Positions 17,571 through 26,150 of a stretch of DNA of 64,000 bases are shown here, in pieces (the stretch's first letter is position 1; every line of letters starts with the position of its first letter). Source of the stretch: Myxococcales bacterium (GTDB lineage: Bacteria; Myxococcota_A; Polyangia; Polyangiales; Polyangiaceae); contig JADJCA010000031.1 of the NCBI GenBank assembly GCA_016703425.1, forward strand, positions 62,001 to 126,000, written 5' to 3'. The notes beneath the pieces are model-generated. The model did not search any database, was not told the origin of the DNA, and saw only the letters and a program-made list of their open reading frames with translations. A program made the translations under genes and the position numbers.

Positions 17571-19397
17571 GTGGCCGCGCCTAGACCCAACGAACCCGAC
17601 GCGACGCCCCGGCCGCAACACGCCCTCGCGAAGAGGTTCCGTCGTGCTCAGTCGGTAGGCATCCTGCTCGTGGTGGTCGCAGCGTTGGCAGCAGCAACCG
17701 GTCAGTGGCTGATCGCCGTTGCGTTCGCCCTCGGCGCCGGCCTCACGCGACGGCTCGCCGGCAACGGCGCGGCGGAGGTTGAGGCGGTCGTCCGAAACAA
17801 TCTCGCCTTCGAACAGATGTCCCGCGGCGATCTGGACGGCGCCGACGCCACGCTAGCGACGGTCGACCTAAAGCGGTGCAGTTCGTACATCCAGCGCGCC
17901 GTGGCGTACCAACGAGCGCTCCACGCCCACCTGCGCGGGAATCCTTCCACGGTGGTGCGGCTCGCCAGCGCATGCCTCTTGCTACCAAACGGGTTACTCG
18001 CGCGCGCCCACACCCATCAGGTTGTGCTCGAGGCCCACGCGCTTCGCGCGCTCGCACTGGCCACATTGAACGAGAGGCAGCGCTCGATGGCGGATGTTGA
18101 CGCAGTGTTGGACGACGTCGCGGCACCGCCGTCCGCTTGCGCTAGAGCCAACCTCGCTCGATGGGTTCTCTTGACGAAGCGCGACGACGTCCAGCCGGCG
18201 GAACTCACCTCTGAGTTCGCCAGGTTCGCGGGCCTGATGGAGCCGCTGCTGCCCCAGGAACGCCGACTGGCGCGAGCGATCGTGAGGAGCCTTCGCCCCG
18301 AGCGGGCCCGTGCGTATCGGGAATCAGCGATTCCAGAGCAAGATGGCAGCTTGGACCCTTGGCTCGCGCGCCTCTTGCCAGGTGTCGCGAGTCACGCGCC
18401 GCAGCTACCACACAATTCTCGGACCACGCTCGCGCCAGGCGCCGGGCCGGTTAAGCCGACCGCCGAGCCGGCCCGCCCTTCCTGGGTGCGCACCGGAGCG
18501 GTCGCCCTATTCTGCGCGGCGTGCTTGGGTGCGGGCGTCGCCATGTCCCGGTTCGAAGTGGAAACCGCGGCGTCGGGGAAGCGCGGTACCGTTTCGGACG
18601 CTCTGAGGGTGCCAGATGCCGGCTTCCTTATCGTCGCGTTCACCGTCTTCATGGGAATCGGGGTAGTGGCGGCGCTAGCGCGCGCCAATCGCGAAGCAAG
18701 GCGCCTGTTCGAACTGTCAGCCGGCTTGACCAAGCCGGGTGCCGATCGGTGCGCGGCGACGCTCGCCACCATGCGAAACGGATCAAGCGGGGTCGGCGCC
18801 TCGCTCGCGCTCACGAAGTATCTCGCGCAGCGTGGAGAGTTCGAGAACGCCCTCGCCGAGTGCACCCAAGCTCTCGCAAGGCTAAGCGCCCAGCCAAACG
18901 CGGCGGCCGCGGCGTACGACCTGGATCACCCGGGCCTACTTGCGGAACGAGCCTTTTTGCTGGCTGCTCTTGGGCGGGTCGATGAGTCCACCGACGTCCT
19001 TGCGAAACTCGCAGGCCAGTTTCCTGCCTACGCCTACCTAACGGCCGCACGACTTCGCTGCGAAGCGCACGTTGCCGTGCAACGCAACGACCTCGACGCC
19101 GCGAGAGCGCTCGCCGCAAAGCGCTCACCAGGCCTGCCTCTGCCCCTGCTCGACGACGTGCTCATGGATGTCCTCGTCGCGCCAGGCAGCTCGGCGCGCG
19201 AAGCGGTGCGCGTGCTGAGCGAGTTCGAGTTCCTCCCGGACGTTCGGCGAAACCCGAGCGTCTTGCTCCCCGCGCACTCGACGAATTGCGCGCTGCTACG
19301 GAGACGTGAGAACGTTGGCCGCACGCATGACGGCCACGGCCTTGCCCCTCATCCTCGCGCTGACCCTCGTCGGTTGCCGCGACCGCGGTCGGCATAG
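17571..19397 (+). CDS. Membrane protein with tetratricopeptide-like helical repeats
   Basis: This starts at a GTG 14 bp after the preceding gene. Predicted membrane segments are at about residues 28-58 (SVGILLVVVAALAAATGQWL), 308-325 and 345-365. Between and after them are helical stretches with TPR-like spacing (NNLAFEQMSRGDLDGADATL; YLAQRGEFENALAECTQAL; FLLAALGRVDESTDVLAKL). I recognise no family. The last 30 residues are Arg/His/Pro-rich, unlike the rest, and overlap the next gene by 92 bp. The true C-terminus may therefore be earlier, with an unrecognised frame change near 19290. Confidence 0.7.
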   Translation: MAAPRPNEPDATPRPQHALAKRFRRAQSVGILLVVVAALAAATGQWLIAVAFALGAGLTRRLAGNGAAEVEAVVRNNLAFEQMSRGDLDGADATLATVDLKRCSSYIQRAVAYQRALHAHLRGNPSTVVRLASACLLLPNGLLARAHTHQVVLEAHALRALALATLNERQRSMADVDAVLDDVAAPPSACARANLARWVLLTKRDDVQPAELTSEFARFAGLMEPLLPQERRLARAIVRSLRPERARAYRESAIPEQDGSLDPWLARLLPGVASHAPQLPHNSRTTLAPGAGPVKPTAEPARPSWVRTGAVALFCAACLGAGVAMSRFEVETAASGKRGTVSDALRVPDAGFLIVAFTVFMGIGVVAALARANREARRLFELSAGLTKPGADRCAATLATMRNGSSGVGASLALTKYLAQRGEFENALAECTQALARLSAQPNAAAAAYDLDHPGLLAERAFLLAALGRVDESTDVLAKLAGQFPAYAYLTAARLRCEAHVAVQRNDLDAARALAAKRSPGLPLPLLDDVLMDVLVAPGSSAREAVRVLSEFEFLPDVRRNPSVLLPAHSTNCALLRRRENVGRTHDGHGLAPHPRADPRRLPRPRSA

Positions 19398-19902
19398 CCC
19401 CGACGACGCAAGGCCCATCGCAGAACGACTCGCTGGCATCCAGCCCGGCGAGGAGCGCGAGATGAGCCCCGGCACGTTCATGAAGATGCACCGCATCCAA
19501 GCGACCGATCCTCTCGGCGACGGTTGGCAACGCGCGACGTCAAGCGAGGGTGCCTTCTCCGTCGAGCTACCGCTCCCGTTCAATGACTTCCGCATCCGCA
19601 GCGAGACGACCGACCACGTCGAGATGCGGAGCCATTCCATCGGAGCCAAGAGCCCCGGCCTCCTCGCGTGGTCGGCCACGTGCATCGTCCGCCGCGACGG
19701 AAAGCTCAACGCCGACGGAAGGGCCCCAGCGTCAGGTCGAACGGAAGCCAAGGGCGACAAAGCGTTCCTGCGGAACGTCTCCCTCGACGCCATGTCGTGC
19801 GTCCTCGTCGTCGAGGCGCAGGGAACGGATCCGCTCCCGTCCGCCAACGATCGTGAGCGCTTCTTTCAGTCGCTCAAGCAAACCGGCAAGCCAACCTGGT
19901 AG
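19306..19902 (+). CDS. Small putative lipoprotein, unknown family
   Basis: The product has a signal peptide ending in a lipobox (PLILALTLVGCRD). Two starts are possible, GTG at 19306 and ATG at 19327; neither has a well-spaced ribosome-binding site. The mature part has a beta-rich appearance (GAFSVELPLPFNDFRIRSE; VEMRSHSIGAK; LAWSATCIVRRDGKL) and ends in SLKQTGKPTW. No known motif is recognised. The overlap with the upstream membrane protein suggests co-transcription. Confidence 0.7.
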   Translation: MRTLAARMTATALPLILALTLVGCRDRGRHSPDDARPIAERLAGIQPGEEREMSPGTFMKMHRIQATDPLGDGWQRATSSEGAFSVELPLPFNDFRIRSETTDHVEMRSHSIGAKSPGLLAWSATCIVRRDGKLNADGRAPASGRTEAKGDKAFLRNVSLDAMSCVLVVEAQGTDPLPSANDRERFFQSLKQTGKPTW

Positions 19903-20249
19903 CTCGCGCCGACGCGGCGTCGCTCGTGGTCGAGGTCGTGGTCGTGCTCGATCTCTCCCTCTCCCTCTCCCTCCTCCCGAAGCCTGATGCTTGCGTGCTC
20001 GTCGTTACGCTCGCGCATGGCGCCACACAGATCGCTCGACCTTCCGAACTCGGCGGTGACGACCTTAGCCACGGCGGCGTCCATGTCCGAGCATGACTAG
20101 GGGCGGTCCCGTCGACCCCGAAATTCCGACGAAGGTGGGGCAACGCGCAGGACCCGCCGCGCTGACAGATCGACTGTCTCTTTGCGGAGAACGCACTGAG
20201 ACGACGTTGCGAGGGCGTTCCGGTAACGCCGCATGGCACAACGGCGACC
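19903..20249. other. Intergenic region with degenerate repeat
   Basis: These 347 bp hold a GGTCGN-type hexamer stretch that grades into a CTCTCC pyrimidine repeat (19925-19978). Beyond that I see nothing convincing: short open frames here lack signals or recognisable sequence. Confidence 0.5.
19925..19978. repeat. GGTCGN hexamers and CTCTCC repeats
   Basis: Hexamers (GGTCGAGGTCGTGGTCGTG) are followed by five or so CTCTCC units. It is a decayed member of the hexamer-array family in this window. Confidence 0.75.
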
Positions 20250-21005
20250 GTGCGTGGGGGGAGGAGCTGGGAACTTGCGCTCGTCGTTGCGATCGGAACG
20301 GCTTGCGGCGCGCGCACCGAGTTCGGGACCGACGACCTGCCAAGCGGCGTCGCAGCCAACGACGCCGACACGACGGCCGACGGCGGCGCCGATAGCGGCC
20401 ACGAGCGCGGGGCCATCGACACCGAGCCCGGCATCGTTGCGCCGCCCCGTCCGTTCACCTGCCAAAAGGTTGCAGAACGCGTCGACCAAGCGGCGGCGAA
20501 CGAGCGACAAAACGCTGGCGGACGGACCCTAAGACTCGGCCAGACCTTCCGTGCGGGGGCGCACGGCGCGCTCACCGCCGTCGAAGTTACGGCCTACCGG
20601 TGCCCCGACACGACGGGCCTGCTTCGCATGACGGTCTACGAAGGGCTGGGCGTGGATGGCGCGGTTGTCGGAACTTCGGAGATCACCGCGCCGCCTTCGG
20701 ACATCTGCCATGCCATCTATCTGCCGCTCCTTCATCCGACGAAGCGGGGACCGGCGACGTTCGACTTCACGAGTTCGTGCATCGAGCTGCGGGCCGACGC
20801 CGACTACACGTTCGTCATCGAGTCGGTGGACGGCGAAGGCTTCTTGGGGGGCACCATCGTTCCCAGTGGCTCGGGCTCCCGCTACGACGCCTACGATCGC
20901 GGCGGCGCCGTCTGGGAAGGCGACGACGGATTGGTTTACGTCTTCACAAATCCGATCGGGATGGACCTCGCGTTCAAAACGTACATGGAGCCCGCCCCAC
21001 GATGA
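20250..21005 (+). CDS. Putative lipoprotein, first of a paralogous pair
   Basis: The GTG start gives a short signal peptide with a lipobox (ALVVAIGTACGARTEFG). An Asp/Ala/Thr-rich linker leads to a beta-sandwich-like region of about 180 residues (LRLGQTFRAGAHGALTAVEV; RMTVYEGLG; DYTFVIESVDGEGFLGG; MDLAFKTYM). The layout repeats in the next gene, which starts within its stop codon (ATGA, 21002-21005), so the two are translationally coupled. The fold resembles carbohydrate-binding-type jelly rolls, but this is only a visual impression. Confidence 0.72.
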   Translation: MRGGRSWELALVVAIGTACGARTEFGTDDLPSGVAANDADTTADGGADSGHERGAIDTEPGIVAPPRPFTCQKVAERVDQAAANERQNAGGRTLRLGQTFRAGAHGALTAVEVTAYRCPDTTGLLRMTVYEGLGVDGAVVGTSEITAPPSDICHAIYLPLLHPTKRGPATFDFTSSCIELRADADYTFVIESVDGEGFLGGTIVPSGSGSRYDAYDRGGAVWEGDDGLVYVFTNPIGMDLAFKTYMEPAPR

Positions 21006-21703
21006 CGAAGTTGGGCATCGTCGCGAGCGCTGCGCTCGTCTTCGTGGCGGCGTGCGGAGAGGTTTCGCCCGACGCGCGCGCGAACAAGGCCGACCCATCC
21101 TCGAGGCCCGCGGATGCTGGCGCGCCGGTACGCGAGACGGAAGATGCCGGTCGCACGCGATTCGTTCCTGGCGAGCCGGACGCGCAAGCGGCGGATCCGC
21201 GACGCTTGCCCGTTTGCTCGCCCGGCGTTTCGATCATGGGACGCACGTTCGCACAGGGCGACACCGTCATCGTCGGCAGCGATCTAGCTCAAACGTTCGT
21301 TGCCGAAACCTCCGGTATCGTCACCGATGTGCGGCTGGCCGTGCGTCGCTGCGGCGGTGCTGCGGCCGAGCGACTCAACATCCTCGTCAGTGAGGAGGGC
21401 GGTCGCCAAGAGAGGATCGCCGAGACCTCGATCGCCTTCTTGCGAGAAGACTGTTCCGACAACCCGCCCCCCGTCGACATCGTCGCCGACTTGCGATCCG
21501 AGTGCGGGCGTGTCGAGATCGGCAAACGCTATCGCTTGCGCGTGCATGGGCCGCTCAGCCTGTCGACGACCCAGGCCCCGACCTACCGCTTTGCCGTGAG
21601 CGCCAGCGACGGCTACCCCGAAGGTGTGCTCTCGCATCTAACCAAGGCCGGCCAGGTGGACGACGTCGGCGATCTGGCCTTTCGCCTGAACGTTGCGCCC
21701 TGA
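21002..21703 (+). CDS. Putative lipoprotein, second of the paralogous pair
   Basis: The signal peptide is MTKLGIVASAALVFVAACG. After an Ala/Asp-rich linker the sequence parallels its upstream neighbour: RTFAQGDTVIVGSDLAQTF for the first strand, VTDVRLAVRRCGG, then LNILVSEEGGRQER, GKRYRLRVHGPLS and DLAFRLNVAP at the end. A Cys pair (one in RRCGG, one in LREDC) is kept. Overlap with the first gene by ATGA indicates one transcript. The function is unknown. Confidence 0.74.
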   Translation: MTKLGIVASAALVFVAACGEVSPDARANKADPSSRPADAGAPVRETEDAGRTRFVPGEPDAQAADPRRLPVCSPGVSIMGRTFAQGDTVIVGSDLAQTFVAETSGIVTDVRLAVRRCGGAAAERLNILVSEEGGRQERIAETSIAFLREDCSDNPPPVDIVADLRSECGRVEIGKRYRLRVHGPLSLSTTQAPTYRFAVSASDGYPEGVLSHLTKAGQVDDVGDLAFRLNVAP

Positions 21704-21802
21704 GCGCGCGCGGCGGCCGAAGTGGACGCACGCAGGGCACAGTCGCAAAAGCAAACCGGCACGCGAACCTGACCCCTCGAGCAAGGCGCCACGTCGATCG
21801 AA

Positions 21803-22039
21803 CTAACGCTCGTTCGGCGGGGCTTCGTTGGAGTCTTGGCCGGCCGCTTGGAGTCCCTCCAGCTCCCTTCGGATCTCCTCGATGAGCTCCAGTCGCGAGA
21901 GCTGGAGCAGGCGGATCGCCTCCCTCAGATCGGGAGGCACGCCGCCTCCGCCGCCGGACGAACCACCGGCCGCAATCGCCAAACGAGGTCGCGCCCGCGC
22001 CGAGGTCGTCACCCGATGCAGCCTAGCACCCGACTGCAT
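21803..22039 (-). CDS. Small hypothetical protein
   Basis: The 78-residue product has a Gly-rich centre and a helical C-terminal part (DLREAIRLLQLSRLELIEEIRRELEGL) that looks like a short coiled coil. The start is uncertain: an ATG at 22039 or a GTG further in. A GGTCGN array lies just upstream, at 22048-22138. I do not recognise it, and it may be spurious; the amphipathic helix is the main reason to keep it. Confidence 0.45.
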   Translation of the reverse strand: MQSGARLHRVTTSARARPRLAIAAGGSSGGGGGVPPDLREAIRLLQLSRLELIEEIRRELEGLQAAGQDSNEAPPNER

Positions 22040-22047
22040 CGCGTCCC

Positions 22048-22138
22048 GGTCGTGGTCGAGGTCGGGGTCGGGGTCGGGGTCGGGGTCGAGGTCGGGGTCG
22101 GGGTCGAGGTCGAGGTCGAGGTCGGGGTCGAGGTCGCG
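22048..22138. repeat. GGTCGG/GGTCGA hexamer array
   Basis: About 15 hexamers fill most of the gap between two minus-strand genes. It is the longest array of the family in this window. Confidence 0.9.
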
Positions 22139-22165
22139 TTCAAGGGTCTCCCCTCGCCCGCCCCC

Positions 22166-23509
22166 CTACCCGCTCGGCGGCGGGGGCGCCACACTCACTC
22201 GCGACAAGAGCGGCCTCACCGCTCCATAGAGTCGCGGGTACGGCTCGAGCGACGACACGCACGCGGCCACGCGGGCCGCGCCCGATGTGCCCGGATCGTC
22301 GCCCGCGGGCACCACTTCTTCGCCCGGCGGGGGCAACATCGCTTCGAGCCACGCGCGCAAGACGCCCGGCAGCTCGGGTGCATCGCACTCACCGAGCGCA
22401 CGCGCCGCGAGGAGCGGATCCGGCGTGACCGCGAAATACGTGACGAGCCTCATGACGTCGCGGGGGCGTCCGCTCTTCGCGAGCACCTCCGCGAAGGCCG
22501 CGCTCGCGAGCGGATGATCCGTCACCTTCAACATCTCAGCACCGATCGCATCGAGCGCTTGCTCGCCGCCGCGCTGCACGATCTGCCGCGCGCGCGCGGG
22601 CGCGAAGACGTTCGCCTCGAGGGCCGCCGCGAGCGCTCGAGCTCCCTCGCCTGTCGTCCAATCGAGCATCGTCGAGGACACGGGCGCCTCCGAGGGGCGC
22701 ACGCTCGGGAGGGACGCGGCCAACTCCGGATCGCGCGGCGGCGCGCACAAGAGCAGGTCCCCTTGCGTATCGAGCAACTTGAGGACGTCCGCGACCAAGG
22801 AGTCGAGGCTCGTGAGCGAAGCCTCATCGCGCTCCACGGCGGCCACGTGTTGCGCCAGCTCGCGCGGATCGCGCAGGGCCAGCGCCTCGAGCGGCTCGCG
22901 AGCCACGAGCACCACGCGCGACTGACTCTCATCGACGTCGTGCGGAAGGAGGCGCGTCGAGGCGTCGGCCGTCAGGAACGGCCCGAGCGCGCTCGCCCCG
23001 AAGGCGCGCGCGGCTCCAAGAACACGACGCTGCGGCCAAGGTCCGGCGGAGCGTCGCGCCGCAAGACGGAGGCACGTTTCAAACGCGGCGGCGCGGCGCG
23101 CCGACGCGGAAGCACCGAGGCGCGGCTCGTATCCGGTTACGGCGCGGAGCACGTCGGTCGGCAACTCCATGACCGGTCCGTCGGCGAAGATCTCACCGAG
23201 CGAGCCTTCGGGACGCGCCGCCACCGCGAGCATGAGCACAGCCACGACGCCATCGGGCGCCGGAAGCGCGCCTTCGTCCTGCGCACTTCGGAGGTGCCGC
23301 ACGAGAAGTCGGTCGACGCGATCGGCGTGCTCGCCGAGGAGTCGCGCCGCGAGCTCGGCCCATTCTTCGGCGTCGTCCGCCTCGCGCCCCACACGAACGC
23401 GCGCCAGCAAGCGCGCAGCGGGCACGCCCTCGAACCAAGCTCGTGCAAGCTCTCGATCAGAGACCACGAGCTCGACCTCGAGATCGGGGTGCGGTAGCGG
23501 CGTAAGCAT
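22166..23509 (-). CDS. Hypothetical protein, unknown family
   Basis: From the ATG at 23509 the product has 447 residues (MLTPLPHPDLEVELVVSDRE). A TTG at 23527 is also possible, since the purine-rich GGGGGGAGG abuts the ATG too closely to serve it. The sequence is soluble, Ala/Leu/Arg-rich and mostly helical, with repeated helices of HEAT-like look (ARALAAALEANVF; DVMRLVTYFAVTPDPLLAARALGE). There are no catalytic motifs or signal peptide. It lies downstream of the carboxylase operon on the same strand but is separated by 255 bp and two hairpins, so it is probably independent. Confidence 0.7.
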   Translation of the reverse strand: MLTPLPHPDLEVELVVSDRELARAWFEGVPAARLLARVRVGREADDAEEWAELAARLLGEHADRVDRLLVRHLRSAQDEGALPAPDGVVAVLMLAVAARPEGSLGEIFADGPVMELPTDVLRAVTGYEPRLGASASARRAAAFETCLRLAARRSAGPWPQRRVLGAARAFGASALGPFLTADASTRLLPHDVDESQSRVVLVAREPLEALALRDPRELAQHVAAVERDEASLTSLDSLVADVLKLLDTQGDLLLCAPPRDPELAASLPSVRPSEAPVSSTMLDWTTGEGARALAAALEANVFAPARARQIVQRGGEQALDAIGAEMLKVTDHPLASAAFAEVLAKSGRPRDVMRLVTYFAVTPDPLLAARALGECDAPELPGVLRAWLEAMLPPPGEEVVPAGDDPGTSGAARVAACVSSLEPYPRLYGAVRPLLSRVSVAPPPPSG

Positions 23510-23678
23510 CCTCCCCCCACGCTGCAATTTTTGAACCTCGAGCGCCAGGCGGAGGGAACCACCCGACACGGTTCCGCGTCGGCCGAGACGCGCGTTTCAT
23601 CGAGCTTTATCGAGTGGGCGCGGGTGCGCGCAAGAACGCGCATCGCGCACTGGTTTACGGAATTTCCAGGGGCAGCGA

Positions 23679-23751
23679 GCCCCCGTCGCGGGGGCCTGCT
23701 CCCCAGGGGCCAGCTTGTCCCCACGGCTCACCTGCGGCTTGTCCTGGCCCC
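23679..23751 (-). terminator. Two GC-rich hairpins after the carboxylase gene
   Basis: About 14 bases after the stop, GGGGCCAG (23706-23713) pairs with CTGGCCCC (23744-23751). A second stem pairs GCCCCC (23679-23684) with GGGGGC (23690-23695). There is no T-run, so it could be a non-canonical terminator or an mRNA end-stabilising structure. Confidence 0.45.
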
Positions 23752-23764
23752 AACTGGCACGCGC

Positions 23765-25336
23765 CTACACAGGCATCACGCCGCGCTTCCTCGCGGGGCG
23801 CTCTACCTTCTTGTGCTGCGCCATCTCGAGCCCCAAGGCGAGGACGCGGCGCGTGTCGCGCGGATCGATCACGTCGTCGACGAGTCCCCAGCCGGCGACC
23901 TTGTAGATGTCGATGTTCTTCTGAATCGCGTCGACGATGCCCTTCCGCATTTCCGGCGGCGGCTCCGCGTCACCGAAGAGCTTCTTGGCTGCGATGCCGA
24001 CCATCCCTTCGGCGCCCATCACGCTGATCTCGGCGCCGGGCCAAGCGACCAAGAGGTCGGGTTCGTAGGCACGGCCGCACATGACGTAATAGCCGGCGCC
24101 GTAGGCCTTGCGCACGACGACGGTCAGCTTCGGCACCGTCGCCGCGCTCATCGCGTGGAGCATCTTCGCGCCGTGGCGAATGATCCCCGCGTGCTCGACC
24201 TTCGAGCCGACCATGAAGCCGGGCGTGTCTTCCAAGAACACGAGCGGCACGTGAAACGCGTCGCAGATCTGGATGAAGCGCGCGGCCTTGTCGGCGGCGT
24301 CGATGTCGAGGATGCCCCCCAGCATCATCGGCTGGTTGGCGACGATGCCGACGCTACGGCCGCCGATGCGCGCGAGGCACGTGAGGATGTTCCTCGCCCA
24401 GCGGGGCTTGATCTCGAGGAAATCGCCGTCGTCGACGACGGCGCGCACGAGTTTCAACATGTCGAAGGGACGTCGCGTGCTGTCGGGCAAGAGATCCAAG
24501 AGCGACTCTTCGCGCCGCTCCACCGGATCCTTCGTGGCGACAAACGGCGGCCGCTCGTCGACGCTCGACGGGAAGTACGAGAGGTACTTCTTCGTCATCG
24601 CGATGACCTTGGCGTCGTCCTCGAACTCGCCATCACCGACGCCGCTGACTTCCGCGTGCACCTTGGAGCCGCCGAGCTCTTGCTCGCTGATCTCTTGGCC
24701 CGTGGCGGCCTTCACGAGCGGTGGGCCCGCGAGGGCCATGCTCGCAATGTCCTTCGTCATGGGCACGTAGTCGGCGAGGCCGGGAATGTACGCGGTGCCG
24801 GCGGCGCCCGGTCCGACCATGGCCGCCACCTGCGGCACGACGCCGCTCATCACAACTTGCTCGCGGAAGAGGTGCCCCGTGCCGGCCCAATACGAGAGCA
24901 TGTCCGGGTGCATCGCGCCGGGATCGATGCGCGCGCCCGCCGAATCGATGAACCACACCATGGGCCAACGACCCGTGAGGGCCATGGTGCGCATCCGCGT
25001 GACCTTCTCCTCGCCGGTGTAGCCGATGCTGCCGCCCTTCACGGTGAAGTCGTACGCGGCGGCGCACACCATGCGGCCGTCGACCTTGCCGAAGCCGCAG
25101 ATGACGCCGTCGGCGGCGGGTTTGTCTTTGCCGTCGGGCCCGGCCGCCGTGCCCATCTGCGTTCCGTGGAGGCCGACCTCGAAGAAGACGCCGTCGTCAA
25201 AGAACTGCGCGAAGCGCTCCCGCGCCGTCAACTTGCCGCGCGCGTGTTGTTTGTCGATGCGCTCCTTGCCTCCCATTTCGAGGGCCCGCGCACGTTTCGC
25301 TTCGAGCTCGGCAACGAGCTCTCTCATGTTCGCCAT
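23765..25336 (-). CDS. Acyl-CoA carboxylase carboxyltransferase (beta) subunit
   Basis: The 523-residue product belongs to the PccB/MccB/AccD5 family, the carboxyltransferase that moves CO2 from biotin to an acyl-CoA. Both crotonase-like halves are visible: the N-terminal one with GKLTARERFAQFFDDG, GFGKVDGRMVC and the oxyanion GSIGYTGEEKVTR, and the C-terminal one with LVRAVVDDGDFLEIKP, GFMVG and AYGAGYYVMCGRAYEPD. The ATG at 25336 is preceded by GGAGG at a good distance. It is the last gene of a four-gene coupled operon (marR, BKACE, crotonase). The biotin-bearing alpha subunit is not in the window. The substrate (propionyl-, methylcrotonyl- or other acyl-CoA) cannot be told from sequence alone. 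Confidence 0.92.
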   Translation of the reverse strand: MANMRELVAELEAKRARALEMGGKERIDKQHARGKLTARERFAQFFDDGVFFEVGLHGTQMGTAAGPDGKDKPAADGVICGFGKVDGRMVCAAAYDFTVKGGSIGYTGEEKVTRMRTMALTGRWPMVWFIDSAGARIDPGAMHPDMLSYWAGTGHLFREQVVMSGVVPQVAAMVGPGAAGTAYIPGLADYVPMTKDIASMALAGPPLVKAATGQEISEQELGGSKVHAEVSGVGDGEFEDDAKVIAMTKKYLSYFPSSVDERPPFVATKDPVERREESLLDLLPDSTRRPFDMLKLVRAVVDDGDFLEIKPRWARNILTCLARIGGRSVGIVANQPMMLGGILDIDAADKAARFIQICDAFHVPLVFLEDTPGFMVGSKVEHAGIIRHGAKMLHAMSAATVPKLTVVVRKAYGAGYYVMCGRAYEPDLLVAWPGAEISVMGAEGMVGIAAKKLFGDAEPPPEMRKGIVDAIQKNIDIYKVAGWGLVDDVIDPRDTRRVLALGLEMAQHKKVERPARKRGVMPV

Positions 25337-25355
25337 GGGTCTGCCTCCGGGGACA

Positions 25356-26150
25356 CTATTTTCCGGTCCAAACCGGTTCACGTTTTTCGGCGAAGGCCAT
25401 GAGGCCCTCGCGCGCATCGTCAGTGCCCAAACACTCACCGAGCCGCTCGCGGAGCAGCGGGAGCGACTCTTCGAGGTCCATGCCGTCCTGCGCGCCGAAC
25501 GCGCGGAGGCCGAGGCGCATCGCCGCCGGGCTCTTCTTGGTGAGCTCGCCCACGAGCTCAGCCACCTTCGCGTCGAGCTCGTCTTTGGGCACGGCGTCGT
25601 TGAGGATGCCGATGGCCTTCGCCTCGGCGGCGTCGATGCGCTCGCCGAGGAGCATCATCTTGAGCACGCGACGGCGCGGGACGAAGCGGACCAAGACGGC
25701 CATGATCATCATGGGGAAGAGGCCCACGTCGATCTCGGGCGTGCCGAGCTTCGCGTCGCTCGACGCGATGGCGAAGGTGCTCGCAGCGACGAGCCCGAGG
25801 CCGCCGCCCATGGCGTGGCCGTTCACCTTGCAGACGATGGGCTTCACGGAGCGAACCATCTCGCGCAAGAGATCGGCGAAGTCGCCGCGTGGCGGCACGT
25901 CGCTGCGCGTCGGCGCGGCGCCGCTCATCATCTCTGCAAAGTCGCCGCCGGCGCAGAAGACCTTCCCCTCGCCTTCGAGCGTGATGACGCGGATGGCGTC
26001 GTCGCTGCGCGCCCGATCGATGGCGTCGAGCAGCTCGTTGGCCATGCGCGGCCCGATGGCGTTGCGCCGCTCGGGGACCGCCAGCGTGATGGCGAAGACG
26101 GGACCGTCGACGGTCACCTTGATTCGCTCGTAGCGCGGCACCTCGCTCAC
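25356..26150 (-). CDS. Enoyl-CoA hydratase/isomerase family protein
   Basis: This 264-residue crotonase-fold enzyme has VFAITLAVPERRNAIG near the start, the oxyanion-hole segments FCAGGDFAEM and NGHAMGGGLGLVAA, and the Glu of TPEIDVGLFP. The second catalytic Glu of true hydratases (in the GGTQRL region) is replaced by a Met-containing stretch, so an isomerase or atypical hydratase is possible. Its ATG overlaps the stop of the BKACE gene by four bases (ATGA, 26147-26150), and the carboxylase follows 19 bp later. The set looks like a pathway that converts a CoA-activated intermediate. Confidence 0.9.
   Translation of the reverse strand: MSEVPRYERIKVTVDGPVFAITLAVPERRNAIGPRMANELLDAIDRARSDDAIRVITLEGEGKVFCAGGDFAEMMSGAAPTRSDVPPRGDFADLLREMVRSVKPIVCKVNGHAMGGGLGLVAASTFAIASSDAKLGTPEIDVGLFPMMIMAVLVRFVPRRRVLKMMLLGERIDAAEAKAIGILNDAVPKDELDAKVAELVGELTKKSPAAMRLGLRAFGAQDGMDLEESLPLLRERLGECLGTDDAREGLMAFAEKREPVWTGK

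Noticed and set aside
20097..20510. Possible minus-strand gene overlapping the lipoprotein at 20250
   Set aside because: Arg-rich shadow of the plus-strand gene; no recognisable domain.
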